A stretch of 64,000 bases of DNA from JBCDJG01 sp038748065 (GCA_038748065.1 JBCDJG010000012.1:1-64000); one strand, 5' to 3'; positions 52,665 to 61,662 are shown, counted from the first letter of the stretch. The notes: generated by a model from the letters alone, not told the origin. Program-made: numbers and translations.

Positions 52665-53803
52665 TCAGTGGCCTTCTCGGCGGCCTCCGGCCCCGGGTCA
52701 GCAGCGGCGGCAGCCGCCTCAGCTTTTTCGTCCTGCCAGTCCACCCATTGCATAAATATCTGGTAGCCCACAGCCAGGATCACAGCTCCGGTAAAGAGCC
52801 CAATAAAGCCCGAGGAGACCATACCGCCCAGCGCGCCGATCAGAATCACCGGCATGGGCGCGTCCACGCCGCGGCCCAGCAGAATAGGCTTAAGGAAACC
52901 GTCCGAGGCGCCCGCTACCAGCAGGTACACGGTCCAGACAATATTCATCACGGTGCTGGCATCGCCAGAATTCCAGATCCACAAAATGGCCGGCAGGGAG
53001 ACCAGCAGGGCCGGCAACTGCATGATGCCAAGGAAGAGGGTCAGCACGGCCAGGGGCCCGGCCGCTGGCACGCCCGCGAAGATAAAGCCCATGCCCAGCA
53101 GCAGCGCCTGTATCAGTGCCACGCCCAACACGCCTACGGCGACGGAGCGTGTTGTCATGGTCGAGAGCGTATGCACCGCTGGGCCCTGAACGGGGCCGGC
53201 CACGCGGTTCAGGATGCGCAAAACAGCCTCGCTGCCGCTTTTCCCGTAGGCCATCATGATGCCCGCCACGATCAGCGAGCCCAGAAAGCCCAGCACACTG
53301 CCGGCAGTGGCCTTGGCGGAGGCCAGCATCTTGGCCATAAAGGTCTCAAGGCCGGCGCGATTTTCGGCGATAAACGCGGGCAGGTTGGTGTAGGCGGCGT
53401 CCCAGGCGTTGTAGACGTCCTCGCCAATCACTGGCCACTCGGCGACTTTCTCGTTGGGTGGGCGCAGGTTCAGGGTGCCAGCGTTATAGGCCTCTACTGT
53501 GCCGGCCAGGTACTGTGCCATCGAGGCCGACAGCAGTACGATAGGCACGCCGACCAACATCAGGCCCGAAAGCACCAGGAAAGTCGCCGCGCGACCCTGT
53601 TTGCCGCCCAGGCGAGAGGCCAGGAACTGATGCACCGGGTAAAGCGTCACCGCCAGAATCACCGCCCAGATCATCAGGCTCATGAAGGGGCTGAACACGC
53701 GGAAGCACAGCAGCACCAGGAACATGATCAGCGCGATGCGGATCAGGCTGTCGGTGAATTCCCGCGCGGTCATGGGTTGATTGCCGGTTGCCGGGTCTTC
53801 CAT
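52661..53803 (-). CDS. AI-2E family permease
   Basis: A 380-residue polytopic membrane protein of the AI-2E/PerM/TqsA family, with about eight helices and the family's long central periplasmic-side region. The last helix block reads MVSSGFIGLFTGAVILAVGY. Family members include putative autoinducer-2 exporters and Na+/H+ antiporters, so the name does not prove quorum-signal transport. It is the first gene of the minus-strand exporter operon and overlaps the next gene by four bases. Confidence 0.88.
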   Translation of the reverse strand: MEDPATGNQPMTAREFTDSLIRIALIMFLVLLCFRVFSPFMSLMIWAVILAVTLYPVHQFLASRLGGKQGRAATFLVLSGLMLVGVPIVLLSASMAQYLAGTVEAYNAGTLNLRPPNEKVAEWPVIGEDVYNAWDAAYTNLPAFIAENRAGLETFMAKMLASAKATAGSVLGFLGSLIVAGIMMAYGKSGSEAVLRILNRVAGPVQGPAVHTLSTMTTRSVAVGVLGVALIQALLLGMGFIFAGVPAAGPLAVLTLFLGIMQLPALLVSLPAILWIWNSGDASTVMNIVWTVYLLVAGASDGFLKPILLGRGVDAPMPVILIGALGGMVSSGFIGLFTGAVILAVGYQIFMQWVDWQDEKAEAAAAAADPGPEAAEKATE

Positions 53804-53901
53804 GGAGCGCCCCTCTCTATGAACTGTCTGTCGGTGAATTATGTTATTCCGCGAGAGTATAGCAGTCTGAGAGCCCTACAATGGTGCTGACCTGAGCCGT
53901 G

Positions 53902-55071
53902 TTAGGCCCGGATTGCGCTGTGCGCCGCGCGGCCGAGTGCGGCAAGCAGTAGGATCAGCAGCCATGAAAACTGGTTCACGGGGATGCCGGCTGGCGGCAC
54001 GCTTTGCCCATCGCCGATTGAAGAGCGCTCGTCGATGCTGTAGACGATATCCAGTGGGCTGCTGTCTGCGAGGGTGCCGGTAATGGTGCCGCCGTCGCCG
54101 TTTTCGTTCTCGGTGACGACGATATCCTCGCCGTCGACGATAACGTTAGCGCCCTCAACTAACCGCCAGATAGCCCCGGACGGGAAGCTGCCGCCGCTGA
54201 CGACCGCGCGACTGCCTGCAAACTCTGCGGCAGGGGCCCCCGGGGCGGTGATAAAGGTGCCGCCTCTAATGGTGGCACTGCCCCCAAATATGACCACATT
54301 GGCATTAACACCAATACTGGAATCGCCGCCGCCGGTGAAGGTGCCGCCAGAAATGTCGACACCCCCATCTCCAGAGGTCGCGAGCGAGCTTTGCCGAGTC
54401 CCATCAGTATTGAGGCCACCAATCAGGTCGCCGGCGGTGATGGTTACCGAGGCATCGAAAAGAACCTGCAGCCCATTTCCGCCTGTGCCATTGGTGGCGC
54501 CGCCCTGAGCAACATCGCCACCTGATACTGTGCCACCGTTAATCAGCACGCTTCCTGAATTGACCTCGATTCCATCGCCGCCAGCTCCGCCGTTCGCTGC
54601 CAGCGCGTTTCCACCCCGAACCGCACCGCCGTTTACGATCACGGAAACGGCGCCTCCAAACAGCTCCATACCATCCCCTGCAAAGCCCACGCCTGCGGTC
54701 CTGTCACCTCCGGCGACCAGGCCGCTGTTCACTGTGATGCTGGCGGGCCCGCCTTCGATGCCGTCCCCCGCGCGGGAATTGCCTGCCGACGTGTTGTTAG
54801 TCCCGTTAATGGAGCCACCATCCACGACGATGATGCTGTTGCCATTGACTTCAATGGCGTTCGGCACAATGCCACCGCTGCCATCGGGGGGCGAGGCTTC
54901 GCCACCCGTAAGAATGTTCACGGTGGTGGCATTGGTCACAACGACCTCCGACAGGGAGCTTGTGACATTATTCACAGCGCCGTCATCGAAAACAGTTTGA
55001 GTAAAACCGGCGATCGGAAACGTGAGTAGACTGGCAAAGGCTGAGGCCAGGGTTAAAGCTGGGCGGAACAT
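53902..55071 (-). CDS. Secreted glycine-rich beta-repeat protein with PEP-CTERM-like tail
   Basis: From the ATG at 55071 (MFRPALTLASAFASLLTFPI) this is a 389-residue protein with a signal peptide cut near FTQT. The middle is a run of short Gly/Asn/Thr-rich strands (SVLINGGTVSGGD, ANVVIFGGSATIRGGTF) that looks like a parallel beta-helix or autotransporter-like passenger. The end is GIPVNQFSWLLILLLAALG and a short basic-ended segment, a Pro motif, helix and Arg, much like IPTL/PEP-CTERM sorting signals and like the PVDQ tail at 46699-46944. A longer frame to 55257 is rejected since it hides the signal peptide. Confidence 0.72.
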   Translation of the reverse strand: MFRPALTLASAFASLLTFPIAGFTQTVFDDGAVNNVTSSLSEVVVTNATTVNILTGGEASPPDGSGGIVPNAIEVNGNSIIVVDGGSINGTNNTSAGNSRAGDGIEGGPASITVNSGLVAGGDRTAGVGFAGDGMELFGGAVSVIVNGGAVRGGNALAANGGAGGDGIEVNSGSVLINGGTVSGGDVAQGGATNGTGGNGLQVLFDASVTITAGDLIGGLNTDGTRQSSLATSGDGGVDISGGTFTGGGDSSIGVNANVVIFGGSATIRGGTFITAPGAPAAEFAGSRAVVSGGSFPSGAIWRLVEGANVIVDGEDIVVTENENGDGGTITGTLADSSPLDIVYSIDERSSIGDGQSVPPAGIPVNQFSWLLILLLAALGRAAHSAIRA

Positions 55072-55211
55072 GCGGATACTCAGGGTTTTGGGAGCGCCAT
55101 TGAAACCGTTGAACGGGATGATGTCAAAGTGGCCGGGGGCATTCGCGGGCGGGTGGTGAGCAAGCCTCGAATTTGCCATCATGCGGCCTCGTGAAGAGGG
55201 AGCAGGCAAGC

Positions 55212-55883
55212 ATGAGCATAAAAATGGAACAGCACGGCGATGTCGCCGTGATTGCACTGGACGACGGTAAGGCCAACGCCATAAACCCCGATTGGATGCA
55301 AACTATGATGGCCACGCTGGATGAGGCTGAGCAGGCGGCCAAGGCGATCGTGATTCAGGGCCGGCCGGGGGTGTTTTCTGGCGGCTTCGATCTGAAGTGG
55401 CTGGCGGCTGCAGATATGGGCCAGCTCAGCGGCTTCCTCGATATCGCCACCACGATGTTCAAGCGCCTCTATGCCTGCCCCAGGCCGCTGCTTGCCGCGT
55501 GCACGGGCCACGCGATTGCCGCCGGCGCCTTTGTGTTGCTGGCCTGCGATACGCGTATTGCGGCCCGCGGTGAGTTCCGCTTCGGCGCGAACGAAACACT
55601 CAATAATATGAACCTGCCGGTGTTTGCGGTTGAACTGATGAAGGCTCGGCTTGATGGACGCGTGCTAACTGAAGCCATGGTGCAATCGAAGATGTACGAC
55701 CCCGAGGGCGCCATGGCCGCCGGATTCGTCGACCAACTCGAAGACGCCGACGCGGTGGTGAGCACGGCGCTGGCAACCGCGGAATTATTGGCGCAGTTGC
55801 CGGGCGATGCCTACGCCTACAACAAGCTGATCCTGCGCCAGCCGACTATCGACACCATGACACAGGCGATTGGTTCAAACTGA
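55212..55883 (+). CDS. Crotonase / enoyl-CoA hydratase family protein
   Basis: A 223-residue protein of the crotonase fold, which acts on acyl-CoA thioesters. VAVIALDDGKANAINPDWMQ, the oxyanion-hole segment GVFSGGFDLKWL and ACTGHAIAAGAFVLLACD are conserved. It is shorter than typical hydratases (about 260) and the two catalytic glutamates of the classical hydratase are not both evident, so it could be an isomerase or a divergent member. It is transcribed away from the beta-repeat protein gene and stands alone. Confidence 0.85.
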   Translation: MSIKMEQHGDVAVIALDDGKANAINPDWMQTMMATLDEAEQAAKAIVIQGRPGVFSGGFDLKWLAAADMGQLSGFLDIATTMFKRLYACPRPLLAACTGHAIAAGAFVLLACDTRIAARGEFRFGANETLNNMNLPVFAVELMKARLDGRVLTEAMVQSKMYDPEGAMAAGFVDQLEDADAVVSTALATAELLAQLPGDAYAYNKLILRQPTIDTMTQAIGSN

Positions 55884-55985
55884 TCGCAACATACGCTGCG
55901 CGGCTGCGAGCCGATGATAGAGCCCCGCGGGCCTGCTGAGTGAAAGCATCAACGGCATCAACTGAGCGCCGGGAACGCGCCCTGC

Positions 55986-56231
55986 GAGCCATGTTGCTGT
56001 TGGCATAGCAAGGGTGATCCGTCTTATAACCTGGCACTGTCTGAGCGCCGCGCCAGTGCGGTGGGTGAGCACCTGCGGCGACAGTAGGTCAGCGGCATGC
56101 GGATCGTGACGCGCGGCTATGGCGATAGTCGGCCACTTGCAGACAACGGCACGGAAGGGGGCAGGGCACAGAATCGACGCATCGAGCTGCAGCTGTGGCC
56201 CCTGGTTGGTAACAAGGATGCTGGCGCCTAG
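55986..56231 (+). pseudogene. Remnant of an OmpA-type peptidoglycan-binding domain, with amber stop
   Basis: The frame starting at 55986 reads SKGDPSYNLALSERRASAVG, then EHLRRQ, a TAG at 56085-56087, then VSGMRIVTRGYGDSRPLADN and GTEGGRAQNRRIELQL to a TAG at 56229-56231. These are the conserved pieces of the OmpA C-terminal domain, including the NRRIEL end. The first half of the domain (the GHTD core) is degraded to WHSKG and nothing upstream looks like the rest of the protein. A broken gene fragment is the best reading; sequencing error at the TAG would not restore the N-terminal part. This fills most of the 334-base gap between 55884 and 56217. Confidence 0.8.
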
Positions 56232-56775
56232 GCACGGCCAACGCTTAATTCTGGCGTGCCTGCTCTTCGCCTACTGGCTGCCACTGTCGCAGGCGCAACC
56301 GGGTAACGATCGCAACCAGGGTCTTCTCTTGTTCGGTGAATTCGGTGAGCTGTGCACCATGTGTGAGGCGGTGCTGATGTGCGAGGAAAGCTTAGCGGCG
56401 CCCGAGTATGCCGCGGTCCCCGTCTCCGGCGATTTCACTCTGTATCACGTGCAGGCGCGCAGCTTTTGGTCGCAGATTGCGACGATCTGGGAATGGTTCA
56501 TCGCCAACTTTCAGGAGGAACCCATCAGTGGTCATCAACGGCCGGTGCGCGTCTTTGAGGTGGCCAGCGCGGTATGGGGCAGCCCGCAGGCCGCCGAATT
56601 GCAGATGGAACTTGAGCCTGCGCTGCTGAGCATTCGCGCTACGGGAACGGTCACCACGATTGACCGCCGCACGCACCAAAGATTCCTCAACGGTGCCGCC
56701 AGCGGTTACTGTCAACGACTTCCCCTGTGGGATGCCCTCGATGCAATTGAGCACAGAGAGGCCGCGGGAAAATGA
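56218..56775 (+). CDS. Predicted periplasmic protein of unknown function
   Basis: A 185-residue protein starting at the ATG 56218, which gives a signal peptide (HGQRLILACLLFAYWLPLSQ, cut after Ala-Gln). The mature part begins near GNDRNQGLLLFGEFGELCTM and contains C-x2-C and further cysteines (CTMCEAVLMC), suggesting a metal or disulfide site. A longer frame from 56119 is an extension into the OmpA remnant and is not used. It overlaps the DoxX-like gene by four bases, so the two are coupled. Function not recognised. Confidence 0.65.
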   Translation: MLAPRHGQRLILACLLFAYWLPLSQAQPGNDRNQGLLLFGEFGELCTMCEAVLMCEESLAAPEYAAVPVSGDFTLYHVQARSFWSQIATIWEWFIANFQEEPISGHQRPVRVFEVASAVWGSPQAAELQMELEPALLSIRATGTVTTIDRRTHQRFLNGAASGYCQRLPLWDALDAIEHREAAGK

Positions 56776-57269
56776 GCGCCCGCCAGCCGCCCTGGTCCGC
56801 AGCCTGGATTCGGCAGCACCCGCTGCGCTTTCTGGGTATCGTGCTGCATCTTGTGCTGCGCACGCTGTTTGCGATCTTCTGGCTCGCAGCGGGGGTGAAC
56901 AAGATCGTCACCGGCTGGCTCCATACCGACCTTGTCGAGCGCTACTTTAACTATCGCTTAACGGAGCTGCACCCCGACAGCTTCGCCGTCTGGTATCTGG
57001 AAACCCTGGCGATCCCGCTCTACCTGCCAATCGCCTGGGTCGTAACGCTTGGCGAGTTGTACAGCGCGGTGGGCCTGCTGCTGGGGTGGACCACGCGACG
57101 CTCCGCCTTTGTGGCGTTTTTTCTGCTCTTTAATTTTGCGCTGGGCGGCTATTACGATGCCTCCCTGATTCCCTTCTTCCTGCTGGTCTTCCTTTTTATG
57201 GCCTATCCCTCCGGGGAGTGGCTGGGTATGGATCGCAGCCGCAAACACCGGGCGGCGCGTGCCGCTTAA
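56772..57269 (+). CDS. DoxX-like small membrane protein
   Basis: A 165-residue protein with about four membrane helices, the first reading LRTLFAIFWLAAGVNKIVTG, a DoxX/terminal-quinol-oxidase-subunit-like start. LGELYSAVGLLLGWTTRRSA is also consistent. Members of this family assist redox or quinone-linked processes and are otherwise poorly understood. ATGA overlap with the cysteine-containing periplasmic protein suggests they work together. Confidence 0.7.
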   Translation: MSARQPPWSAAWIRQHPLRFLGIVLHLVLRTLFAIFWLAAGVNKIVTGWLHTDLVERYFNYRLTELHPDSFAVWYLETLAIPLYLPIAWVVTLGELYSAVGLLLGWTTRRSAFVAFFLLFNFALGGYYDASLIPFFLLVFLFMAYPSGEWLGMDRSRKHRAARAA

Positions 57270-57278
57270 GTGTGGTGC

Positions 57279-58796
57279 TTAGCTGGCCGCCTGGCCGCGC
57301 AGCGCAAATTCATGCGTCATGGTGGGTGGCCCAGCGAAGCGTGCGCGCACCCCGCACCACCAGGAGAGGTTGAGAATCACCACCAGGGCGATCGTCACGT
57401 AGAGCACTTTCTCGTTCGGCGGCTGCGCGCCAACGAAAATCAGTATGGCTCCGCCAAGCACGGCCAGCGCAGCCACCGGCTTCGACAAGGCCCCGAGGTC
57501 CAGCGGCCCCTTGTGTACCCAGCTGCGCCCCTCCGCGAGCAGACCCGCCGCGGTAGGCATTACATAGGAGATATAAAGGAACACGGCGCTCGCGGTCGAA
57601 AGCACAACAAAGGCATCACCGTAGAGGGTTGCTACGATAGCCATGAGCGCGCAGGCCCAAACGGCGATCATCGGCGTGCGGCAGGTGGCAGAGACGCGCT
57701 GCAGCTGCCCGCTCCAGGGCAGGCCACCATCGCGGGCGAAGGCGTAGATCATGCGCGAGGCCGACGTCATCGCGGCCAGGGCGCACACGAAGTTCACATA
57801 GAACAGCCCCAGCAGCAGGAACACCCGTAGGGCTGTCGGCAAGGGCGCAAGTATCGCATCAAACACGCCCATGCCCAGGCTGACACCTCCCTCTACCGAG
57901 GGCATCACCGCCACGAAGGTCACCACCAGACCATAGCCAAACAGCGAGGACCACAGCACCGCCCCGAGAATGCCTCGAGGCACGGCGCGCTGTGCATCGT
58001 GGGTCTCTTCCGCGGCGTTGGCCGCGCCCTCGTAACCGCAAATGGTATACAGCGTCAGCAACAGGCCCAACAGGAACACTATCGCCAGGTTGTCACTTTC
58101 TGGCCAGGTGCTGCCCGGCGCGCCGGTAAAGTTCTCAAACATGAAGGCGCGAGAAAAGTCGACCGAGGGTGAGTACCACAGCAGCGCCGTAATCAGCAGC
58201 ACCGTCAGGAAAAAGATCAGCCCGCCGCTTAGGTCGGTGAGGAGGGTGGTCAGGCGCGGCGCAGCATGATTGAGCCAGGCCTGCAGCGCGGTCACGATCA
58301 CGATAAACGCCGTCTGAACCCCCCATCCCCAGGCGCTGGTATCTGCGCCCAGCAGGGTGCCAAGCGGAGCCTTGAAGAACACCTCGTACAGGCCGAAGTT
58401 GATCGAGGCCAGGGCAAACACCACGCCGAAGAGGTTGAACCAGGCCGTGGCCCAACCCCAGCCTTTGCCGCCGAGAATCGCGCCCCAGTGATAGACGCCG
58501 CCGGCGGTGGGGTAGGCCGAGGCTATCTGAGATATAGCTGCGGCGACGATCAGGGCGAACAGACAGCCGATGGGCCAGCCGACGCCCAGGGCAAAGCCCC
58601 CACCTGCACCCAGGGCCACCGAAAAGGCCGTAATGCCGCCGGCCAGCACGCAGATTCGTGCGAAAGAGACGGCAAAGCTGGAGAAACCGCCCATGCGCCG
58701 TGACAGCTCCTGTTCATAGCCCATGTGGCGTAGCTGCTCGGTGTCGGCATCGAGCGCAGTACTCTGACGGTGGTTGTGGGGGGCGTCAGACGCCAT
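57279..58796 (-). CDS. APC-family amino acid/amine permease
   Basis: A 505-residue transporter with about twelve membrane helices. ELSRRMGGFSSFAVSFARIC, PTAGGVYHWGAILGGKGWGW and YEGAANAAEETHDAQRAVPR are typical of the branch that includes GABA, choline and polyamine permeases (UGA4/BAT1-like). It is the last gene of a minus-strand operon with the glutamine-synthetase-like ligase (73-base gap) and probably imports the amine used by it. Confidence 0.9.
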   Translation of the reverse strand: MASDAPHNHRQSTALDADTEQLRHMGYEQELSRRMGGFSSFAVSFARICVLAGGITAFSVALGAGGGFALGVGWPIGCLFALIVAAAISQIASAYPTAGGVYHWGAILGGKGWGWATAWFNLFGVVFALASINFGLYEVFFKAPLGTLLGADTSAWGWGVQTAFIVIVTALQAWLNHAAPRLTTLLTDLSGGLIFFLTVLLITALLWYSPSVDFSRAFMFENFTGAPGSTWPESDNLAIVFLLGLLLTLYTICGYEGAANAAEETHDAQRAVPRGILGAVLWSSLFGYGLVVTFVAVMPSVEGGVSLGMGVFDAILAPLPTALRVFLLLGLFYVNFVCALAAMTSASRMIYAFARDGGLPWSGQLQRVSATCRTPMIAVWACALMAIVATLYGDAFVVLSTASAVFLYISYVMPTAAGLLAEGRSWVHKGPLDLGALSKPVAALAVLGGAILIFVGAQPPNEKVLYVTIALVVILNLSWWCGVRARFAGPPTMTHEFALRGQAAS

Positions 58797-58869
58797 AGGC
58801 TTGCATCCTTATCGGGTGAGCTCGGACTTATGTTTGGGCTTGCGTTGAATTCAGTTCACGCCATGCGGC

Positions 58870-60267
58870 TCAGGCGGTTTGAAAGTAGCGCTGCCATTCA
58901 AATTCAGTAATGTGGCGTTCATACCAGGCCTGAAAGGCCTCAAGCTCGCTGCGGGCGCTGCGCGCCAAGTGTTGGTGGCACTCGCTGCCAAAGGCCTCCT
59001 GGCTAAAGGCGGATTGCTCAAAATGTTCAATGGAGGCCTGTAGCGTGGCAGGCAGGTTGGCGGTATCAGCGCTCGGCACTGGCCCCGCCGGCGCGGGCAA
59101 TTCGAGGGCGCGCGTCACGCCGTCGCAGCCTGCGGCGAGCAGGCCGGCCACCGTGTGATAGGGGTTGATGTCTGAGCCGCTGACGCGATGCTCGAAACGC
59201 GCCGCGCGCGCATCGGGCAGCTTGATAGCGCGCACGGCTGCCGTACGGTTTTCAAGGCCCCAACTCACTTCCAGTGGCGACCAGGCCGCGCGCTCCATGC
59301 GGCGGTAGGCATTGAGCGTTGGACGGAACAGTAGGTGGGTCTCCACGAGTCTGTCCAGCATCCCGGCCAGGAACTGGCGCGCGGGTGCGCTGAACTCGCC
59401 ATCGCTGTCTAACGTGGCGGGTGTATCGCCCTGCCACAGGCTCACGTGGTGGTGGGCACCGCTGGCGCTCTCCTGCCCGGGCGGGCGAAAGCGTGCCATG
59501 AAGGTTATGACTAGGCCACGTTCATTGCACAGCTCTCGCAACACGTACTTGGCGCGCACTGCGTCGTCGCAGGCCTTCAGCGCGGTGGCCGGCGCCAGGC
59601 CGAACTCATACATGCCGTAGCCATGCTCCGTACTGAAGGCGCTGATGCTGATATCCAGGGCTGCGCAGCGGGCGATAAATTCAGCGACGAATGCCTGATA
59701 CTCGGCGCTGCGCAGGTTGTTGTAGCCCATGAGGGAAAAGCCCCAGGGGTCGAGCTCGCCGAAGCGTCGCTCAGCGATCCGTTCTGCATCGGCGCGAAAT
59801 ATCCCGCACTCGTACTCCAGGGCAAAGCGTGTCTCAATGCCTTGTGCGCGGGCCGCTGCGTCGAGGCGCTCGACCAACGCGCGAGGGTCTACCGCGCAAC
59901 GCGAGCCGTCGGGCATGTAGCTGTCCAACAGTACCGATGCCGTACCCGCAGACCAGGGGTGTGCGTAGGCCGTGTCCATGTCTGCAATGGCCAGTATGTT
60001 GGGATAGCCTTCGGCCTCGCTGCACACGGGCGAGGGTAAGTAGAAGTCATCGCCCGGTAGACCGTCACCGTGGCCGGTGCAGTAAAAGATGCCGTTGAAG
60101 GACTCGCCGGTCGCTGCGTATTTCAGGGGGCCCATTTTTGTGCGCAGGTTACCCTGGGTGTCCGGGTAGGCCGACACCAGCTGCGTCACTCCGGCATCAC
60201 GCAGGGCCGCGACGCGCGTCGGCGCGTTGTCGCGCTGTGCCTTCAGCCTGTCTTCAAATGCTGTCAT
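58870..60267 (-). CDS. Glutamine-synthetase-like gamma-glutamyl-amine ligase
   Basis: A 465-residue member of the glutamine synthetase superfamily, of the PuuA/IpuC/GlnA3-like type that joins glutamate through its gamma-carboxyl to an amine using ATP. Visible sites are RFALEYECGIF (metal-binding Glu), STEHGYGMYEFGLAPATALK (Glu pair), SGAHHHVSLWQ (ATP-site His) and RFEHRVSGSDINPY (Arg/Glu of the active site). It lacks the adenylylation Tyr loop of housekeeping GlnA. Regulator, permease and dehydrogenases lie around it. The amine is not known. Confidence 0.9.
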   Translation of the reverse strand: MTAFEDRLKAQRDNAPTRVAALRDAGVTQLVSAYPDTQGNLRTKMGPLKYAATGESFNGIFYCTGHGDGLPGDDFYLPSPVCSEAEGYPNILAIADMDTAYAHPWSAGTASVLLDSYMPDGSRCAVDPRALVERLDAAARAQGIETRFALEYECGIFRADAERIAERRFGELDPWGFSLMGYNNLRSAEYQAFVAEFIARCAALDISISAFSTEHGYGMYEFGLAPATALKACDDAVRAKYVLRELCNERGLVITFMARFRPPGQESASGAHHHVSLWQGDTPATLDSDGEFSAPARQFLAGMLDRLVETHLLFRPTLNAYRRMERAAWSPLEVSWGLENRTAAVRAIKLPDARAARFEHRVSGSDINPYHTVAGLLAAGCDGVTRALELPAPAGPVPSADTANLPATLQASIEHFEQSAFSQEAFGSECHQHLARSARSELEAFQAWYERHITEFEWQRYFQTA

Positions 60268-60886
60268 CGCTATCCTCCCAGGCCACGAGATGCAGGTTCT
60301 GCCCCATGGGTATTTCGTTGCTCATGAGCAGCACCGCGGGTGTGTCCCCGACGGCGCGGTAGTCGTGGGGCATCTCGCCATCAAAGGTGACACTGTCGCC
60401 CTGACTCAGGCGGAGTGGATCGTAGCCCTCGGTGTAAAGCTCAAGTTCCCCTGCAATCACGTGAATGAACTCCTCGCCGCCGTGTGAGCGCATGCGCCGC
60501 TCTGCGTCAGGTGCAGGTTTAACTGTGACGCGCCAGTGCAGGCTGCGCTTGTCGGCGAGGTCGCTGCAGAGCACTTCAAAGTCGACGTGGTCTGAGGGGT
60601 GTTGCAGCCCGGCGCCAGCGCGAGTGATGGAACGCCGATTACGTTGGCGCGGCTGGCTGTCGATGAAGAAGTGCGCGGCGGGCACGCCAAGCACCACACA
60701 GAGCTCTAGAGCGAGGTCGACGCTGAGCCGGGCCTTGCCGTTTTCCAGTTTCGACAGGTGCGGGACCGAAAGGCCTGTGGCCTCACTGACCTCGCGCAGC
60801 TTCAAGCCCTTGGCCTTGCGCGCCGCGCGTACCCGCTTGCCGATCTCGGCGGCTTCATCGGCTATGGCGTTCTTAACACTGCCCAT
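60254..60886 (-). CDS. XRE-cupin transcriptional regulator (PuuR-like)
   Basis: A 210-residue repressor-type protein. The N-terminal HTH (KGLKLREVSEATGLSVPHLS, KLENGKARLSVDLAL) is followed by a small cupin domain (HGGEEFIHVIAGELELYTEG, then GDSVTFDGEMPHDYRAV) that probably binds the pathway amine or a derivative. PuuR and PauR/BauR regulators have this layout. It overlaps the ligase gene by 14 bases and follows the SDR gene by five. Its likely operator is the inverted-repeat region at 61663-61698. Confidence 0.9.
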   Translation of the reverse strand: MGSVKNAIADEAAEIGKRVRAARKAKGLKLREVSEATGLSVPHLSKLENGKARLSVDLALELCVVLGVPAAHFFIDSQPRQRNRRSITRAGAGLQHPSDHVDFEVLCSDLADKRSLHWRVTVKPAPDAERRMRSHGGEEFIHVIAGELELYTEGYDPLRLSQGDSVTFDGEMPHDYRAVGDTPAVLLMSNEIPMGQNLHLVAWEDSDDSI

Positions 60887-60891
60887 GGTCG

Positions 60892-61650
60892 TCAGCCCTT
60901 CATCAGGTAGCCGCCATCAACAAACAGCTCGATGCCGGTTATGAAGCTGGAGGCGTCCGAGAACAGGAAGAGGCAGGCGTTTGCCATATCCTGCGGCGTG
61001 CCCAGACGGCCCAGTGGAATGCCTTCCGCGGCGGCACTTTTTTTCTCATCCGTATCCCAGCGCGCTTGCAGTGGCGACAGGGTCAGGCCGGGGCAAATGG
61101 CATTGGAGCGTATGCCCGCGGGGCTGAGCTGCATGGCCAGTGACTTGGACATGGCGCAGACCCCTGCCTTGGAGGCCTGGTAGGCGTCCTGGGGTACCGG
61201 ATCGCCGCGGTACCACTGGATGGTTGAGAAGTGCACCATCGATCCGCCCCGAGCCGCCGCTTTCATATGGGGCGTAACGGCGCGCACTACATGCACCATG
61301 CTCTTGAGGTTGATCTGGAAGACCTGGTCCCAGGTGTCCATATCCATCTCCAGCAGTGAGGCATCGCGGCCGAACCACAGTACGCCAGCAACGTTGGCGA
61401 GGTAGTCGATGCCGCCGAAGCGTGTATTGGCCGCATCAACCGCCCGGGCTACCTCGGTCTCCTCGGTCAGGTCAGCCTGGGTGTAATTCAGAGCCTCGCC
61501 GAAGGTCTCGAGCACGGCTGGACAGGGTTTGACGTCAAAGGCCGTCACAGAGGCGCCAGCCTTCAGCAGGGCCTCGGCGATGGCTTCGCCCATACCGCCA
61601 CCGGCGCCGGTTACCACTGCGTGCCGGCCCGAAAAGTCGAAATGGATCAT
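60892..61650 (-). CDS. Short-chain dehydrogenase/reductase
   Basis: A 252-residue classical SDR: GRHAVVTGAGGGMGEAIAEA (NAD site), LANVAGVLWFG, and the Tyr/Lys pair in YQASKAGVCAMSK. VDGGYLMKG is a typical end. The ATG at 61650 is chosen over the GTG at 61659 because the GGTGGG site then has proper spacing. In this cluster it most likely oxidises an alcohol of a gamma-glutamylated or free amino alcohol to the aldehyde. It is the first gene of the minus-strand operon. Confidence 0.88.
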   Translation of the reverse strand: MIHFDFSGRHAVVTGAGGGMGEAIAEALLKAGASVTAFDVKPCPAVLETFGEALNYTQADLTEETEVARAVDAANTRFGGIDYLANVAGVLWFGRDASLLEMDMDTWDQVFQINLKSMVHVVRAVTPHMKAAARGGSMVHFSTIQWYRGDPVPQDAYQASKAGVCAMSKSLAMQLSPAGIRSNAICPGLTLSPLQARWDTDEKKSAAAEGIPLGRLGTPQDMANACLFLFSDASSFITGIELFVDGGYLMKG

Positions 61651-61662
61651 AGTGCCCACCTT

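Noticed and set aside
52661..53803. Quorum-sensing (AI-2) transporter
   Set aside because: The AI-2E family name alone does not show AI-2 transport and no luxS or lsr gene is present in the window.
52652..53890. 412-codon open frame opposite the AI-2E gene
   Set aside because: Antisense with Gln/His/Arg-rich sequence and no recognisable fold, whereas the AI-2E frame is a clear membrane protein.
57270..57830. Open frame opposite the permease 3' part
   Set aside because: Composition and lack of motifs mark it as a shadow of the permease gene.
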